This document shows, piece by piece, positions 15,771 through 25,146 of a DNA stretch of 64,000 nucleotides. Made by a program: the position numbers and the translations under genes. Within the stretch, counting starts at the first letter, position 1; each line of letters starts with the position of its first letter. The DNA lies in the NCBI RefSeq assembly GCF_004300825.1, contig NZ_CP036250.1, positions 2,784,001 to 2,848,000 on the forward strand, read 5' to 3'. The notes below the pieces were generated by a model. The model made no database searches. It was given only the letters and a program-made list of their open reading frames with translations, and was not told where the DNA came from. The stretch is from Egicoccus halophilus (GTDB lineage Bacteria; Actinomycetota; Nitriliruptoria; Nitriliruptorales; Nitriliruptoraceae).

Positions 15771-15807
15771 GTGTTGCTCCTTCTCCCCCGGCATCGTCCA
15801 CCGGGTC

Positions 15808-15836
15808 ATCGTCCGGTCATCGTCCGTCATCGTCCG
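15808..15836. repeat. GTCATCGTCCG short tandem repeat
   Basis: Three nearly perfect 10-11 bp copies (GTCATCGTCCG) lie just upstream of the small membrane protein gene. They create several spurious in-frame ATGs on the minus strand. Confidence 0.6.
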
Positions 15837-15910
15837 GTCCTCGACCGGTGCTTCGTCCGGGTCGGACCAGGTCGGCCCCACCACCCGGGGCGACCCTAGC
15901 TACCCGTCGT

Positions 15911-15952
15911 CGCTCGACGCGTCGCTCGACGCGCCGCTCGACGCGACGCTCG
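15911..15952. repeat. CGCTCGACGCG(T/C) 12-bp tandem repeat
   Basis: About four copies of a 12-bp unit, CGCTCGACGCGT with small changes, lie between the start of the small membrane protein gene and the end of the Rpf-like gene. No coding role is apparent. Confidence 0.65.
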
Positions 15953-15974
15953 GCACGTCGGCGGCCCGGCCCCG

Positions 15975-16760
15975 TCAGCGCAGGCCGAGCTGCCGGCTGC
16001 AGGAGGGCCACGCCTGCCAGCCCTGGCGTTCGAGCAGGATCTCGCCACGGCGGATCTGCTCCGCCCGGGAGGCCTCGTGCGGGTAGCCGCTGCCGCCGAC
16101 CCACTGCCACGAATCCAGCGTGAACTGCAGGCCGCCGTAGAAGCCGTTGCCAGTGTTGATGCTCCAGTTGCCACCCGACTCGCACTCCGCGATCCGCTCC
16201 CAGACGCCCGTGTCGGTGGCCCCGCCCGGCGTTGCCGGCTCCGGCGCCGGCTCGGGCACCGGCACCGGCTCCGGCTCGGGCTCCGGCTCGGGCGCCGGCT
16301 CCGGTACCGCGTCCACCTCCGCCGCCGCGGTCGCGACCAGTTGCGTGCGCGCCTCCATGGACTCGGCGAGTTCGACGGCGAGGGGAGCCTCCGCGGTCAC
16401 GATCGGTTCGAGCCGGTCACCCGGCGTCACCGTCACCGTCCGCACCTCACCGCTGCCGCGCTCCCCGGTGCCCGCCGCCGCATCGATCACGACCGCGGCC
16501 GTCGCGGCCGCCACCACGGCGCCGGCGGCCGTCAGCCCCTGGACGAGACGCGAGGCGGGAGCGCGGCGGGAGCGGCGGGCACCATCCGGCTGCGTGCGGG
16601 CACCATCCGGCTGCGTGCGGGCACCATCCGGCTGCGTGCGGGCACCATCCGGCTGCGTGCGGGCACGATCCGGCTGCGTGCGGGCACGATCCGGCTGCGT
16701 GCGGGCACGATCCGGCTGCGTGCGGGCACGATCCGGCTGCGTGCGGGCACGACGAGACAT
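15975..16760 (-). CDS. Resuscitation-promoting-factor-like transglycosylase with N-terminal heptad repeats
   Basis: A 261-residue exported cell-wall enzyme. Residues 5-62 are eight copies of a 7-residue repeat (ARTQPDR or ARTQPDG) ahead of the membrane segment, so they should lie in the cytoplasm. A hydrophobic segment (about 76-97) follows, then a short beta region and a PEPEPEPVP linker. The C-terminal domain (about 183-258) reads WERIAECESGGNWSINTGNG, then FYGGLQFTLDSWQWVGG, the Rpf catalytic domain with its Glu. Rpf proteins cleave peptidoglycan and aid regrowth. GGAG precedes the ATG. Confidence 0.88.
   Translation of the reverse strand: MSRRARTQPDRARTQPDRARTQPDRARTQPDRARTQPDGARTQPDGARTQPDGARTQPDGARRSRRAPASRLVQGLTAAGAVVAAATAAVVIDAAAGTGERGSGEVRTVTVTPGDRLEPIVTAEAPLAVELAESMEARTQLVATAAAEVDAVPEPAPEPEPEPEPVPVPEPAPEPATPGGATDTGVWERIAECESGGNWSINTGNGFYGGLQFTLDSWQWVGGSGYPHEASRAEQIRRGEILLERQGWQAWPSCSRQLGLR
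16575..16742. repeat. Eight tandem 21-bp units inside the Rpf-like gene
   Basis: The unit GCGGGCACCATCCGGCTGCGT is repeated eight times without gaps. Four copies have CACCATCC and the next four have CACGATCC, so the array grew from two subtypes. On the minus strand it encodes ARTQPD followed by G or R. The unit length is a multiple of three, so copy-number change keeps the frame. Confidence 0.95.
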
Positions 16761-16988
16761 GGACGCTCCTGCGTTGGGGACGTGGACGACACGAGTCCAC
16801 CGTGCGGCGGCGCCGGGAGCCCGGCCACCTGGGAGTACGCCCGGGCGGGAAGTCGGGTGGGTCGCCGCAGGCGGACGGCCCCCGCGTCCGGACGAGGGTT
16901 CCCCGGCCGGACGGTCAGGGCGATGACGCGTTGACAGCGACCGGTCGACAAGCCGTCGCCTGGTGTCGAGCCGGCCAGGAACGTCGGT

Positions 16989-18020
16989 ATGCTGATCGGA
17001 TCGTCCGGCGAACCGAACGTCGGCCCGCTTCCTCACGAGACGCCCGTGCCAGCCTCGTCGCCGTCGACCCCGCATCGACCGCGCATGCTGGCCACCTCCG
17101 GGGGGACCAACCTCGAGGCGTTCGGCGGCCCGGAATGGGGTCTGCTCGCGGTCATCGCGACGATCTGGGGTACCTCGTTCCTGTTCATGGCCGTCGGACT
17201 CGAGGCCTTCGAACCCGGCCTGATCGCCTTGGCGCGCGTCGGACTCGGAGCGCTGTCGTTGGCCCTGGTGCCCGCGGCCCGTCGCACCCGGGTCGCCCGC
17301 GAGGACCTCCCCCGCGTGGCGCTGCTCGGCGTGCTGTGGATGGGTATCCCGCTGCTGCTGTTCCCGGTCGCGCAGCAGTGGATCGACTCCTCGGTGGCCG
17401 GGATGGTGAACGCCGCGATGCCCCTGACCACCGCGGCGTGGTCGGCCCTGCTGCTGCGACGCCTGCCAGGCCGCGCGCAAGCCGTCGGTCTGGCCGTCGG
17501 GTTCGCCGGGATCGTCGCCATCTCGCTCCCGGAACTGCCCGTGGGAGCCACCCGCACCGGCACCGGTGCCACGGCGCTCGGAACCGGCCTGGTGTTCGTC
17601 GCGGTCGTGCTCTACGGGCTGTCGGCGAACCTCGCCGTGCCGCTGCAGCAACGCTACGGCTCGCTGTCGGTCCTCCTCCGCGCCCAGCTCGCCGCGCTGG
17701 TCGTGATCGCCCCGTTCGGCATCGCCGCCATCGGCCCGTCACGCTGGGACCTCGGCGCGGCGCTCGCGATGCTGCCGCTCGGTCTGCTCGGCACCGGCCT
17801 GGCGTTCGTGCTGATGGCGACGCTGGTCGGACGCGTGGGCGGCCCGCGCGGCTCGGTCGCGATCTACTTCGTCCCGGTGGTCGCGATCGCCGCCGGCGTG
17901 GCGTTCCGCAGCGAGCAGGTCCACCCGCTGGCCGTCGTCGGCACCGTGCTGGTGCTCGCCGGGGCGTGGATCACCTCACGCCGCGAATCGCTGCCTCCCG
18001 CGCCGCTCGGCCGCGGCTGA
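16989..18020 (+). CDS. EamA/DMT-family transporter
   Basis: Up to 343 residues with ten hydrophobic spans in two EamA repeats (IWGTSFLFMAVGLEAFEP early; GPRGSVAIYFVPVVAIAAG late). The WGTSF motif in the first span is typical. ATG at 16989 has AGGA nine bases upstream, but the first 32 residues are Pro/Ser-rich; starts at GTG 17046 or ATG 17085 are also possible. The substrate is unknown. It is not closely related by eye to the other EamA gene at 9604. It stands alone, with a 228-bp gap to the Rpf-like gene that shows no further gene. Confidence 0.85.
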   Translation: MLIGSSGEPNVGPLPHETPVPASSPSTPHRPRMLATSGGTNLEAFGGPEWGLLAVIATIWGTSFLFMAVGLEAFEPGLIALARVGLGALSLALVPAARRTRVAREDLPRVALLGVLWMGIPLLLFPVAQQWIDSSVAGMVNAAMPLTTAAWSALLLRRLPGRAQAVGLAVGFAGIVAISLPELPVGATRTGTGATALGTGLVFVAVVLYGLSANLAVPLQQRYGSLSVLLRAQLAALVVIAPFGIAAIGPSRWDLGAALAMLPLGLLGTGLAFVLMATLVGRVGGPRGSVAIYFVPVVAIAAGVAFRSEQVHPLAVVGTVLVLAGAWITSRRESLPPAPLGRG

Positions 18021-18079
18021 GCGGCGCAGAGGGACGCGCGTCCGCCCCCGCAGCTGTCGGCGCGCCCCCGAGCGACCCG

Positions 18080-18385
18080 TCAGGCGGTCGGGTCCTGCAG
18101 CGCCCGCTCGACGCGGTCCTTCTTGTAGGCGAGTGAGTGCTCGTGCCCGGCGCCGGGGTGGTGGTCGAGCTTCATCACCAGCGACACCCGCGGCCCGTAG
18201 CGCTCGCAGACGTCGATGCACTGCTTGAGCACCGCCTGGATCTCGTCCCACTCGCCCTCGATGTTGGTGAACATCGCGTTCGTCTCGTTGGGCAGGCCGC
18301 TCTCGCGCACGACCCGGACGCACTCGGCGACGGCGTCACCGACGTGCTGGGGGCCGACGGGGGCAACGGAGAAGGCGACGATCAC
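18080..18385 (-). CDS. MTH1187/YkoF-like thiamine-binding protein
   Basis: A 101-residue protein starting at GTG 18385 with AGGAG upstream. It begins VIVAFSVAPVG and contains NAMFTNIEGEWDEI and a central RVSLVMKLDHH. This matches the MTH1187 family of small ferredoxin-like proteins that bind thiamine or related compounds. A further-upstream start is open but carries low-complexity residues. It stands apart from transport genes, so its role cannot be refined. It is divergent from the NfeD gene. Confidence 0.8.
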   Translation of the reverse strand: MIVAFSVAPVGPQHVGDAVAECVRVVRESGLPNETNAMFTNIEGEWDEIQAVLKQCIDVCERYGPRVSLVMKLDHHPGAGHEHSLAYKKDRVERALQDPTA

Positions 18386-18486
18386 GGCGGGCTCCTGGTG
18401 TCGGGGATCGCCCGGACACGCGCGTCCGAGGGCGGGACCAACAGCCAACCAGACCGGCCGCCGGGACCACTACCCTCGACCGGGAC

Positions 18487-19854
18487 GTGAACAGGGTCGA
18501 GCGAACCGACGCCTCCCGGCTGCGTGCCGCGGCCGCTCTCGCCTGCCTCGTCGCCGGCCTGCTGTCGGTGTTGGGCGCCACCTCGGTCCGGGCGCAGGCA
18601 CCGACCTCGATCGCCACCACCACCGTCACCGGGGCGATCACGCCGGTCACCGCCGAGCACCTCGCCGACACGGTCGCGCTGGCCGCCCAGGACGGACACC
18701 AGGCGCTGGTCGTGCTCCTCGACACCCCCGGCGGGCTGGTCGACGCGACCCGCCGCATCGCCCAGTCCTTCCTCGACGCCCCGCTGCCGGTGGTCGTCTA
18801 CGTCGCCCCGGCGGGCGCCGACGCCGGGTCGGCCGGCACCTTCATCACCTACGCCGGGCACGTCGCCGCGATGGCACCGGCGACCACCATCGGCGCGGCC
18901 ACCCCGGTCGACCTCGAGGGCGGTGAGGTCGGCGACAAGATCGTCGAGAACGCGGCCGCTTTCGCCCGGACGCTCGCCGAGGAACGCGGACGCGACGTCG
19001 ACTTCGCCGTGGCGTCCGTGCGTGACGGGCGCTCCGTCACCGCCGCGACCGCGCTCGAGGAGGGGGTCGTCGACCTGATCGCCGACGACCTCGACGACCT
19101 GCTCGGACGTCTCGACGGCGCCGACGTCGAGGTCCGCGGGCGCGGCACGGTGACGCTCACGACGGCCGGTGCGACCACGGTCGACTACGAGATGTCCACG
19201 GCGCGGACGCTGTTGGCGATCCTGGCCGACCCGAACCTCGCGTTCGTCTTCCTCTCGCTGGGCACGCTGGGCATCCTCTACGAGATCGCCTCGCCGGGCC
19301 TCGGGCTCGGCGGCGTCATCGGGGTCGCCTCCCTCGTCCTGGCGATGTTCTCGCTCGCGGTGCTGCCGGTGAACTGGGCCGGCGCGGTCCTGCTCGTGGT
19401 GGCCTTCGTCATGTTCGTCGCGGAGCTGTTCATGCCCGGCGTCGGGGTGGGCGCCGCCGGGGGCACCGGCGCGCTGGTCCTGGGCGGGTTGTTCCTGTTC
19501 CAGGACCAGCCGGGCCTCGGGGTGGACTGGTGGGTCATCGCCCCGACCGCGGTGCTGATGCTCGCGCTCACGATCCTCGCCGGACGCATCGTCTGGCGCA
19601 GTCGGGCGCGTCCCTCGGCCGCCGGCTCGGACGACCTGCTCGGCCGCACGGTCGTCGTCCGCGACGCCGCGACGGGCACGCCACGGGCTCGGGTGAGCGG
19701 TTCGTACTGGCGCCTGCAACCGCTCGACGGCGCGCCGCCGCTGCGCGACGGTCAGACCGTCGAGGTCGTCGACCGGCACAACCTCGACCTCGTGGTGGTC
19801 CCCGTCGCACGCGCGCGTGCCGACGGCTCCGCCGCTCCCATCCGCACCGACTGA
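18487..19854 (+). CDS. NfeD family membrane serine protease (ClpP-like, long form)
   Basis: A 455-residue protein. Residues 1-36 are a signal sequence. Residues about 50-210 form a ClpP-like protease domain: LLDTPGG, then GSAGTFI around the nucleophile Ser, and an [13 protein letters not shown] end. Four to five membrane spans follow (about 240-365), then a C-terminal OB-fold ([21 protein letters not shown]). Long NfeD proteins pair with SPFH/stomatin proteins, and such a gene follows 13 bases downstream. Together they are thought to act in membrane quality control. The Lys of the expected Ser-Lys dyad was not pinned down by eye. Confidence 0.9.
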   Translation: MNRVERTDASRLRAAAALACLVAGLLSVLGATSVRAQAPTSIATTTVTGAITPVTAEHLADTVALAAQDGHQALVVLLDTPGGLVDATRRIAQSFLDAPLPVVVYVAPAGADAGSAGTFITYAGHVAAMAPATTIGAATPVDLEGGEVGDKIVENAAAFARTLAEERGRDVDFAVASVRDGRSVTAATALEEGVVDLIADDLDDLLGRLDGADVEVRGRGTVTLTTAGATTVDYEMSTARTLLAILADPNLAFVFLSLGTLGILYEIASPGLGLGGVIGVASLVLAMFSLAVLPVNWAGAVLLVVAFVMFVAELFMPGVGVGAAGGTGALVLGGLFLFQDQPGLGVDWWVIAPTAVLMLALTILAGRIVWRSRARPSAAGSDDLLGRTVVVRDAATGTPRARVSGSYWRLQPLDGAPPLRDGQTVEVVDRHNLDLVVVPVARARADGSAAPIRTD

Positions 19855-19867
19855 CCCAGGAGACCCC

Positions 19868-20650
19868 ATGGACGGCGCCGTCATCGGCATCGCCTTCGCC
19901 CTCGTGTTGCTCGTGCTCATCGTCGCGTCGTCGATCCGGATCGTCGACGAGTACGAGCGCGGGGTCATCTTCCGTCTCGGCCGGGTCACCGGCGCCCGCG
20001 GCCCCGGACTGTTCTTCCTCATCCCGGTGATCGAGAAGATGGTGAAGGTCAACCTGCAGACCATCGCCATGGACATCCCGCCGCAGGACATCATCACCAA
20101 GGACAACGTGACCGTCCGGGTCAACGCCGTCACCTACTTCAACGTGACCGAACCGGTGGCCTCGGTCGTCAAGGTGCAGAACTACGCCTACGCCACCTCC
20201 CAGATCGCCCAGACCACGCTGCGCTCGGTGATCGGCGGCGTCGACCTCGACGAGGTGCTCGTCAACCGCGACGAGATCAACTCCCAGTTGCAGCAGATCA
20301 TCGACGGGATCACCGACGACTGGGGCGTCAAGGTGACCCTCGTCGAGGTCAAGGACGTCGAGCTGCCCGAGGTCATGCGGCGCGCGATGGCGCGCCAGGC
20401 CGAGGCCGAGCGCGACCGCCGGGCGAAGGTGATCCACGCGCAGGGGGAGTTCGAGGCGGCGCAGCGGCTGTCCGAGGCCGCCCACGTGCTGGCGACCGAG
20501 TCCGGCGCCATGCAGCTGCGACTGCTGCAGACCCTGACCGACATCTCCGCGGAGCAGAACTCCACGCTGGTGCTGCCCATCCCCATGGAACTGCTCAAGT
20601 TCGCCGAGTCGTTCGCGCCGAACCAGTCCGACGCTTCCCGCAACGCGTGA
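19868..20650 (+). CDS. Stomatin/slipin-like SPFH-domain protein
   Basis: A 260-residue protein with one N-terminal membrane segment (residues 4-23). An SPFH domain follows: [34 protein letters not shown]-like [20 protein letters not shown]. The C-terminal part is a long charged coiled coil ([21 protein letters not shown]). It lies 13 bases after the NfeD protease gene with a GGAG ribosome site, the standard slipin-NfeD operon. It probably forms membrane oligomers that present substrates to NfeD. Confidence 0.93.
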   Translation: MDGAVIGIAFALVLLVLIVASSIRIVDEYERGVIFRLGRVTGARGPGLFFLIPVIEKMVKVNLQTIAMDIPPQDIITKDNVTVRVNAVTYFNVTEPVASVVKVQNYAYATSQIAQTTLRSVIGGVDLDEVLVNRDEINSQLQQIIDGITDDWGVKVTLVEVKDVELPEVMRRAMARQAEAERDRRAKVIHAQGEFEAAQRLSEAAHVLATESGAMQLRLLQTLTDISAEQNSTLVLPIPMELLKFAESFAPNQSDASRNA

Positions 20651-20830
20651 GGCCACGGGGGGCGGGCGCGTCGCGGACCGGGCGGACCGCGACGCTGCAC
20701 CGGGCGCACAGAGGAGCCGGGTACGCTGCGGCCCGCTCCGGAGGAACGCCCACGCGGCCGTCTCGAGGGCCACGCCGTTCGTGTGATCCCGTCCTCTGCG
20801 AATCTGCTCCTCCCCCGAAAGGTGAGGCAC

Positions 20831-21703
20831 GTGTCGGCCGACGCACTCCGGTCCGCGTCCGGCCGCTCGCTGCGAGCACTGAGGTGGGTGCTGGGTGTCG
20901 TCGCGATCGCGACCGTCGCCGTCGGCATCAACCTCGCGTTCGGCGCGAGCGCCACCGCCCAGGAACCAGGTCTGGGTGGCCAGTGGGCCCAGGACCAGGA
21001 CCTGGTCAACCGCGGAGCACAGCTGTTCGGTGCCAACTGCGCGCTGTGCCACGGTGAGCAGGGCCGCGGTCTGCAGCAGCCCGGACCGCAGGCCGGACCC
21101 TCGCTGATCGGCGTCGGGGCGGCCTCGGTCGACTTCATGGTCCGCTCGGGCCGGATGCCGATGACCGATGCGCAGAACCGCCTGCAGCGCGGCCCCAACC
21201 GGTTCAGCGAGGAGGACACCCGGGCGCTGGTCGCGTTCGTCGAGAGCCTCGCCCCGGGCGAGGGACCCGACATCCCCGACATCGACGGCTGGCAGGAGGC
21301 CGACCTCTCCCACGGCCTCGAGCTGTTCACGCGCAACTGTGCCGCCTGCCACGGGCCCACGGCCCAGGGCATCGCGGTCGGGCAGCGCGACATCTCCTCG
21401 ACCCTCGACGTCGTACCGCCGCTCGAGATCGCCGAGGCGGTCCGCAGCGGCCCGGGCGTGATGCCCCGGTTCCTCGAGGACACCATGAGCGAGGAGGACC
21501 TGCAGGCCGTCACGGCCTGGGTCATGGACCTTCGCGAACGCGAGGCACCGGGCGGTTGGTCCTTCGGGCGCTCGGGCCCGGTCGCCGAGGGCGCCATCGC
21601 GATCATCGTCGGCCTCGGTCTGCTCACGATCGTGATGTACCTGCTCGGCGAGAAGGCGCACGACGAGTACGACGAGGTGGAGGAATACCGTGGCGAGCGG
21701 TGA
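20831..21703 (+). CDS. qcrC: Cytochrome bc complex dihaem cytochrome c subunit
   Basis: A 290-residue protein with GTGAGG before the GTG start. A membrane segment near residues 18-38 is followed by two c-type haem sites, CALCHGEQG at about residue 70 and CAACHGPTA at about 170. A C-terminal membrane span (EGAIAIIVGLGLLTIVMYLL) ends the protein. The two haems replace a separate soluble cytochrome c and pass electrons directly to cytochrome aa3 oxidase in actinobacterial supercomplexes. It overlaps qcrA by 14 bases. A 180-bp gap upstream should hold the promoter; no clear box was identified. Confidence 0.95.
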   Translation: MSADALRSASGRSLRALRWVLGVVAIATVAVGINLAFGASATAQEPGLGGQWAQDQDLVNRGAQLFGANCALCHGEQGRGLQQPGPQAGPSLIGVGAASVDFMVRSGRMPMTDAQNRLQRGPNRFSEEDTRALVAFVESLAPGEGPDIPDIDGWQEADLSHGLELFTRNCAACHGPTAQGIAVGQRDISSTLDVVPPLEIAEAVRSGPGVMPRFLEDTMSEEDLQAVTAWVMDLREREAPGGWSFGRSGPVAEGAIAIIVGLGLLTIVMYLLGEKAHDEYDEVEEYRGER

Positions 21704-22604
21704 CCGGCCCCGCACGCGCGGGGAACAATGGCGCGAACAGCGTGAGCGGCAGGACCGCGGCGCCCGGCTCGCCGCCATCAGCTTCGTCGTCGCCATCATC
21801 GCGGCGTTCGGGCTCATGGGCGTCTACATCGCCGGTGGGCAGACCCAGCTCGAGGGTGCGCTGCTGTTCGTCGCCTTCGGGGCGGTGGGCACCGGTCTCG
21901 GCATCTGGGGCAAGCAGGTCATCGGGCCCCGGATCGTGGTCGAGGAGCGCTATCCGATGCGCTCGCCCGAACCGGCACGCGACGAGTTCGAGGCCGCCTA
22001 CGAGGAGTCGCTCGGCGAGGCCGTCGTCGGTGGCCGTCGGCGGTTCCTGCTGCGTCTGCTGGCCGGTGCCGGCGCGTCGCTCGGGCTGGCCTTGATCGTC
22101 CCGATCCGTTCGCTCGGGCCGGGCCCCGGTCGCGACCTGTTCGCCACCGCCTGGGAGCCCGGCCTGCGGCTGGTCGACGCCGGCGGCACCCCGATCCTCG
22201 CCGAGCAGATGGCCGCCGACGAGGTGCGCACCGTGTTCCCCGAAGGGGCGGCGGGTGACGCCAAGGCGCAGGCGCTGCTGATCGGTACGCGCCCCGACCA
22301 GCTCGACCGCGACGCGCTGCCCGGCCAGACCGTCGGCGACCTGGTGTGCTACTCGAAGATCTGCACCCACGCCGGCTGCCCGGTCGGGCTCTACCGCGCG
22401 TCGGTGGGCGAGCTGATCTGCCCCTGTCACCAGTCGACCTTCGACGTGAACAACGCCGCGGTGGTGGTGTCCGGACCGGCGGGTCGCGGTCTGCCGCAGT
22501 TGCCCCTGGGTGTGGACGACGAGGGCTACCTGATCGCGACCGGCGACTTCAACGAGCCGGTCGGTCCGTCGTTCTGGAACATGACCCACGACGTGGACGT
22601 GTGA
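21690..22604 (+). CDS. qcrA: Rieske iron-sulfur subunit of cytochrome bc complex
   Basis: A 304-residue protein starting at GTG inside the end of qcrC. It has three N-terminal membrane segments (about 27-50, 55-76 and 110-135), the actinobacterial form. The [2Fe-2S] ligand motifs are CTHAGC and CPCHQS, with the final PAGRGLPQLPLGV loop. The subunit takes electrons from menaquinol at the Qo site and delivers them to QcrC. It lies between qcrC and qcrB in the usual gene order. Confidence 0.95.
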   Translation: MASGDRPRTRGEQWREQRERQDRGARLAAISFVVAIIAAFGLMGVYIAGGQTQLEGALLFVAFGAVGTGLGIWGKQVIGPRIVVEERYPMRSPEPARDEFEAAYEESLGEAVVGGRRRFLLRLLAGAGASLGLALIVPIRSLGPGPGRDLFATAWEPGLRLVDAGGTPILAEQMAADEVRTVFPEGAAGDAKAQALLIGTRPDQLDRDALPGQTVGDLVCYSKICTHAGCPVGLYRASVGELICPCHQSTFDVNNAAVVVSGPAGRGLPQLPLGVDDEGYLIATGDFNEPVGPSFWNMTHDVDV

Positions 22605-22614
22605 GGAGCCGACC

Positions 22615-23985
22615 GTGAGCGCCGCTGAGACCCGACGCCGCCAGAGCCCGGTCGACGACCTCGCCCGTTGGCTCGACGACCGCCTCCGCCTCGCGGAGGG
22701 GTCGAAGAAGTACCTCAACAAGGCCTTCCCGGCCCACTGGTCGTTCCTGCTCGGCGAGGTGGCCCTGTTCTCGCTGGTGGTGCTGCTGTTCACCGGCACG
22801 TTCCTGGCCTTCTTCTACACCCCCGACGCCCGCCTGGTCGTCTACGAGGGCCCGTACGTGCCGTTGCAGGGCCTGGAGATCTCGGCCGCCTACGAGTCGA
22901 CCCTGCGGTTGTCGTTCGAGGTCCGCGCGGGTCTGCTGATGCGCCAGATCCACCACTGGGCGGCGCTGGTGTTCGTGGCGGCCATCGTGGCGCACATGCT
23001 GCGGGTGTTCTTCACCGGCGCGTTCCGCCGCCCCCGCGAGATCAACTGGGTCATCGGCGTGCTGCTGCTGCTGCTGTCGTTCGCCGCCGGATTCACCGGC
23101 TACTCGTTGCCCGACGACCTGCTCAGCGGCACCGGGCTGCGCATCGGCTACTCGGTGGTCCTCGGCATCCCGTTCGTCGGACCGCTGCTCGGCTTCCTGC
23201 TGCTGGGCGGCGAGTACCCCGGCACCGACACCATCAGCCGGCTGCACATCGCCCACGTGATGCTCATCCCGGCCGGTTTGCTCGGTCTGCTCGGTGCGCA
23301 CCTGGCGATCCTGATCCGGCAGAAGCACACCCACAAGCCCTCGAGCCTGGCGCGCGACGACAACGTCGTCGGTGAGCCGCTGTTCCCGAGCCAGACGCTG
23401 ACCACGCTGTCGCTCGGGGCGTTCACGATCGCGGTGCTGTGCCTGCTCGGTGGTCTGTTCGAGATCAACCCGGTGTGGCTCTACGGCACCTACGAGCCCT
23501 ACGAGGTCTTCGCCCCGGCCCAGCCCGACTGGTACATGGGCTGGACCGAGGGACTCGTGCGCCTGTGGCCGGCGTGGGAGTGGACGATCCTCGGGGTCAC
23601 GATCACCTCGACGTTCCTGCCGGCGGTCGGCCTCGGCGGCGTCATCTTCACGGTGCTGTTCGCCTGGCCCTGGATCGACAAGAAGTGGGTCGGCAAGGAC
23701 GACCTGGAGCACCACCTGCTGCAGCGTCCGCGGGACAACCCGCTTCGCACCGGTATCGGCGTCGCAGCGCTGACGTTGATGGGGGTGATCTTCGTCGCTG
23801 GTTCCAACGACGTCATCGCGTCCAACCTCGAGATGGGCCTGCAGACGCTGACCGTCCTGCTGCGCTGGGCCTGCTTCGTGCTCCCGCCGATCACCGGCTT
23901 CATCGCCTTCCGCATCGCCCGGTCGCTGCAGCGGGGCGAACAACCGGCGCCGGCGCGGGAGCCCTCCCCGGTGGAGTCGGCGTGA
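22615..23985 (+). CDS. qcrB: Cytochrome b subunit of cytochrome bc complex
   Basis: A 456-residue integral membrane protein. Haem-ligand helices are visible (QIHHWAALVFVAAIVAHMLRVFF; RLHIAHVMLIPAGLLGLLGAHL in two pieces). The Qo-site loop is present as PDWYMGW rather than PEWY. It oxidises menaquinol and reduces it at the two quinone sites. The C-terminal extension is shorter than in mycobacteria. GTG start with GAGGAG upstream, ten bases after qcrA. It is followed immediately by a small membrane gene. Confidence 0.95.
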   Translation: MSAAETRRRQSPVDDLARWLDDRLRLAEGSKKYLNKAFPAHWSFLLGEVALFSLVVLLFTGTFLAFFYTPDARLVVYEGPYVPLQGLEISAAYESTLRLSFEVRAGLLMRQIHHWAALVFVAAIVAHMLRVFFTGAFRRPREINWVIGVLLLLLSFAAGFTGYSLPDDLLSGTGLRIGYSVVLGIPFVGPLLGFLLLGGEYPGTDTISRLHIAHVMLIPAGLLGLLGAHLAILIRQKHTHKPSSLARDDNVVGEPLFPSQTLTTLSLGAFTIAVLCLLGGLFEINPVWLYGTYEPYEVFAPAQPDWYMGWTEGLVRLWPAWEWTILGVTITSTFLPAVGLGGVIFTVLFAWPWIDKKWVGKDDLEHHLLQRPRDNPLRTGIGVAALTLMGVIFVAGSNDVIASNLEMGLQTLTVLLRWACFVLPPITGFIAFRIARSLQRGEQPAPAREPSPVESA

Positions 23986-23986
23986 G

Positions 23987-24403
23987 GTGACGGCGTTCCA
24001 CCGCTACCTCGGGACCCTGCTCGTCGCCCTGTTCGCGGTCATCCTCGTGTGGGGGCTGACCCTGCGGCTCCTGCGGCGTGAGGAGGGGCCCGACGCCCTG
24101 TACGCCGTCCAGCACTGGACCGAGAACCTGTTGGTCGTGCAGACCGTGGTCGGGGTCGTGCTGCTGGTGCTCGGCCGGCGCGTGTTCACGCAGCCCGACG
24201 CCTGGCTGCACTACCTGTACGGCTCGCTGTTCCCGCTCATCGCCGTGGTCGGTGGACGCATCGCGGCACTGCGTCGTGAGCGCTACGCCTACCTCGGCAT
24301 GGCCTGGGGTTCGCTGTTCGCGCTCGGCCTGACGTTGCGCGCGTTGCAGACCGGCTGCGGCTACACGATGGGCGAGATCGCCCGCTGTCTGCGGCTGACC
24401 TGA
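23987..24403 (+). CDS. Small membrane protein of the qcr operon
   Basis: A 138-residue protein with four hydrophobic spans, starting one base after the qcrB stop. It begins MTAFHRYLGTLLVALFAVIL and ends LQTGCGYTMGEIARCLRLT. I recognise no named family. The tight spacing shows that it is made with the cytochrome bc complex, so it may be an accessory or assembly subunit. It carries two cysteines near the C-terminus but no haem motif. Confidence 0.75.
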   Translation: MTAFHRYLGTLLVALFAVILVWGLTLRLLRREEGPDALYAVQHWTENLLVVQTVVGVVLLVLGRRVFTQPDAWLHYLYGSLFPLIAVVGGRIAALRRERYAYLGMAWGSLFALGLTLRALQTGCGYTMGEIARCLRLT

Positions 24404-24513
24404 ACGCCGCGCCGGGAGCCGCCGGGGCCGGGAAGCCGGCGGCGACCGGGAAGCCGGTGGCCACCGCCCGCGTTGCTTGCTGACACCACCGTCCCACAAC
24501 CGAGGAGTCCGTC

Positions 24514-25122
24514 ATGACCCTGCGCTTCGGCATCACCTTCGACTACCTGTGTCCGTTCGCCCGCAACGCCAACGAGCACGTGGTCACCGCCCTGCGCGCC
24601 GGCGCGGACTGGGACGTCGACTTCGTGCCCTACAGCCTGGCCCAGGGCCACGTCGAGGAGGGCCAGCCCGACGTCTGGGAACTCGAGGATCCCGACACGG
24701 CCTCGGGCATCCTGGCGCTGCAGGCCGGCCTGGTCGTGCGCGACCAGCACCCCGAGCAGTTCCCCGCCGCCCACGAGGCACTGTTCGCCGCCCGTCACGA
24801 CCTCGGTGGGGACCTCAAGGACCCGCAGGTGGTCGCCGACGCCCTCGGGCGTGCCGGCGTCGACGCCGAGGCCGTGTTCACCACCGTGCGCGAGGGCGAG
24901 GTCCTCGCCCAGCTGCGCAAGGAGCACGACGCCGGGGTCGCCGACCACGCCGTGTGGGGCGTGCCGACGTTCATCGCCGGTGGTCGTGCGGTGTTCGTCC
25001 GCCTGATGGACCGCCCCGAGGGCGACGCCGAGCGGGCGACGCGCAGCATCGAGCAGGTGGTCGACCTGGTCGTCAACGCGCCGATGCTGCACGAGTTCAA
25101 GCAGACCGACCTGCCGCGCTGA
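24514..25122 (+). CDS. DsbA/FrnE-family thioredoxin-fold oxidoreductase
   Basis: A 202-residue cytoplasmic protein with GAGGAG before the ATG. It begins RFGITFDYLCPFARNANEH, the DsbA-like opening with a single-Cys CPFA site. It has the cis-proline region WGVPTFIAGGRAVFVRLMDR near residues 149-168. Proteins of this group act as disulfide isomerase-like enzymes or glutathione/mycothiol-dependent isomerases. The second active-site cysteine is missing, so a plain dithiol oxidase is unlikely. It stands alone after the qcr operon. Confidence 0.8.
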   Translation: MTLRFGITFDYLCPFARNANEHVVTALRAGADWDVDFVPYSLAQGHVEEGQPDVWELEDPDTASGILALQAGLVVRDQHPEQFPAAHEALFAARHDLGGDLKDPQVVADALGRAGVDAEAVFTTVREGEVLAQLRKEHDAGVADHAVWGVPTFIAGGRAVFVRLMDRPEGDAERATRSIEQVVDLVVNAPMLHEFKQTDLPR

Positions 25123-25146
25123 CGTCGCTCGCGCCGGCGTCGTCGG

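Noticed and set aside
16560-16760. CRISPR array
   Set aside because: The 21-bp units are directly adjacent with no spacers and lie in frame within a coding sequence.
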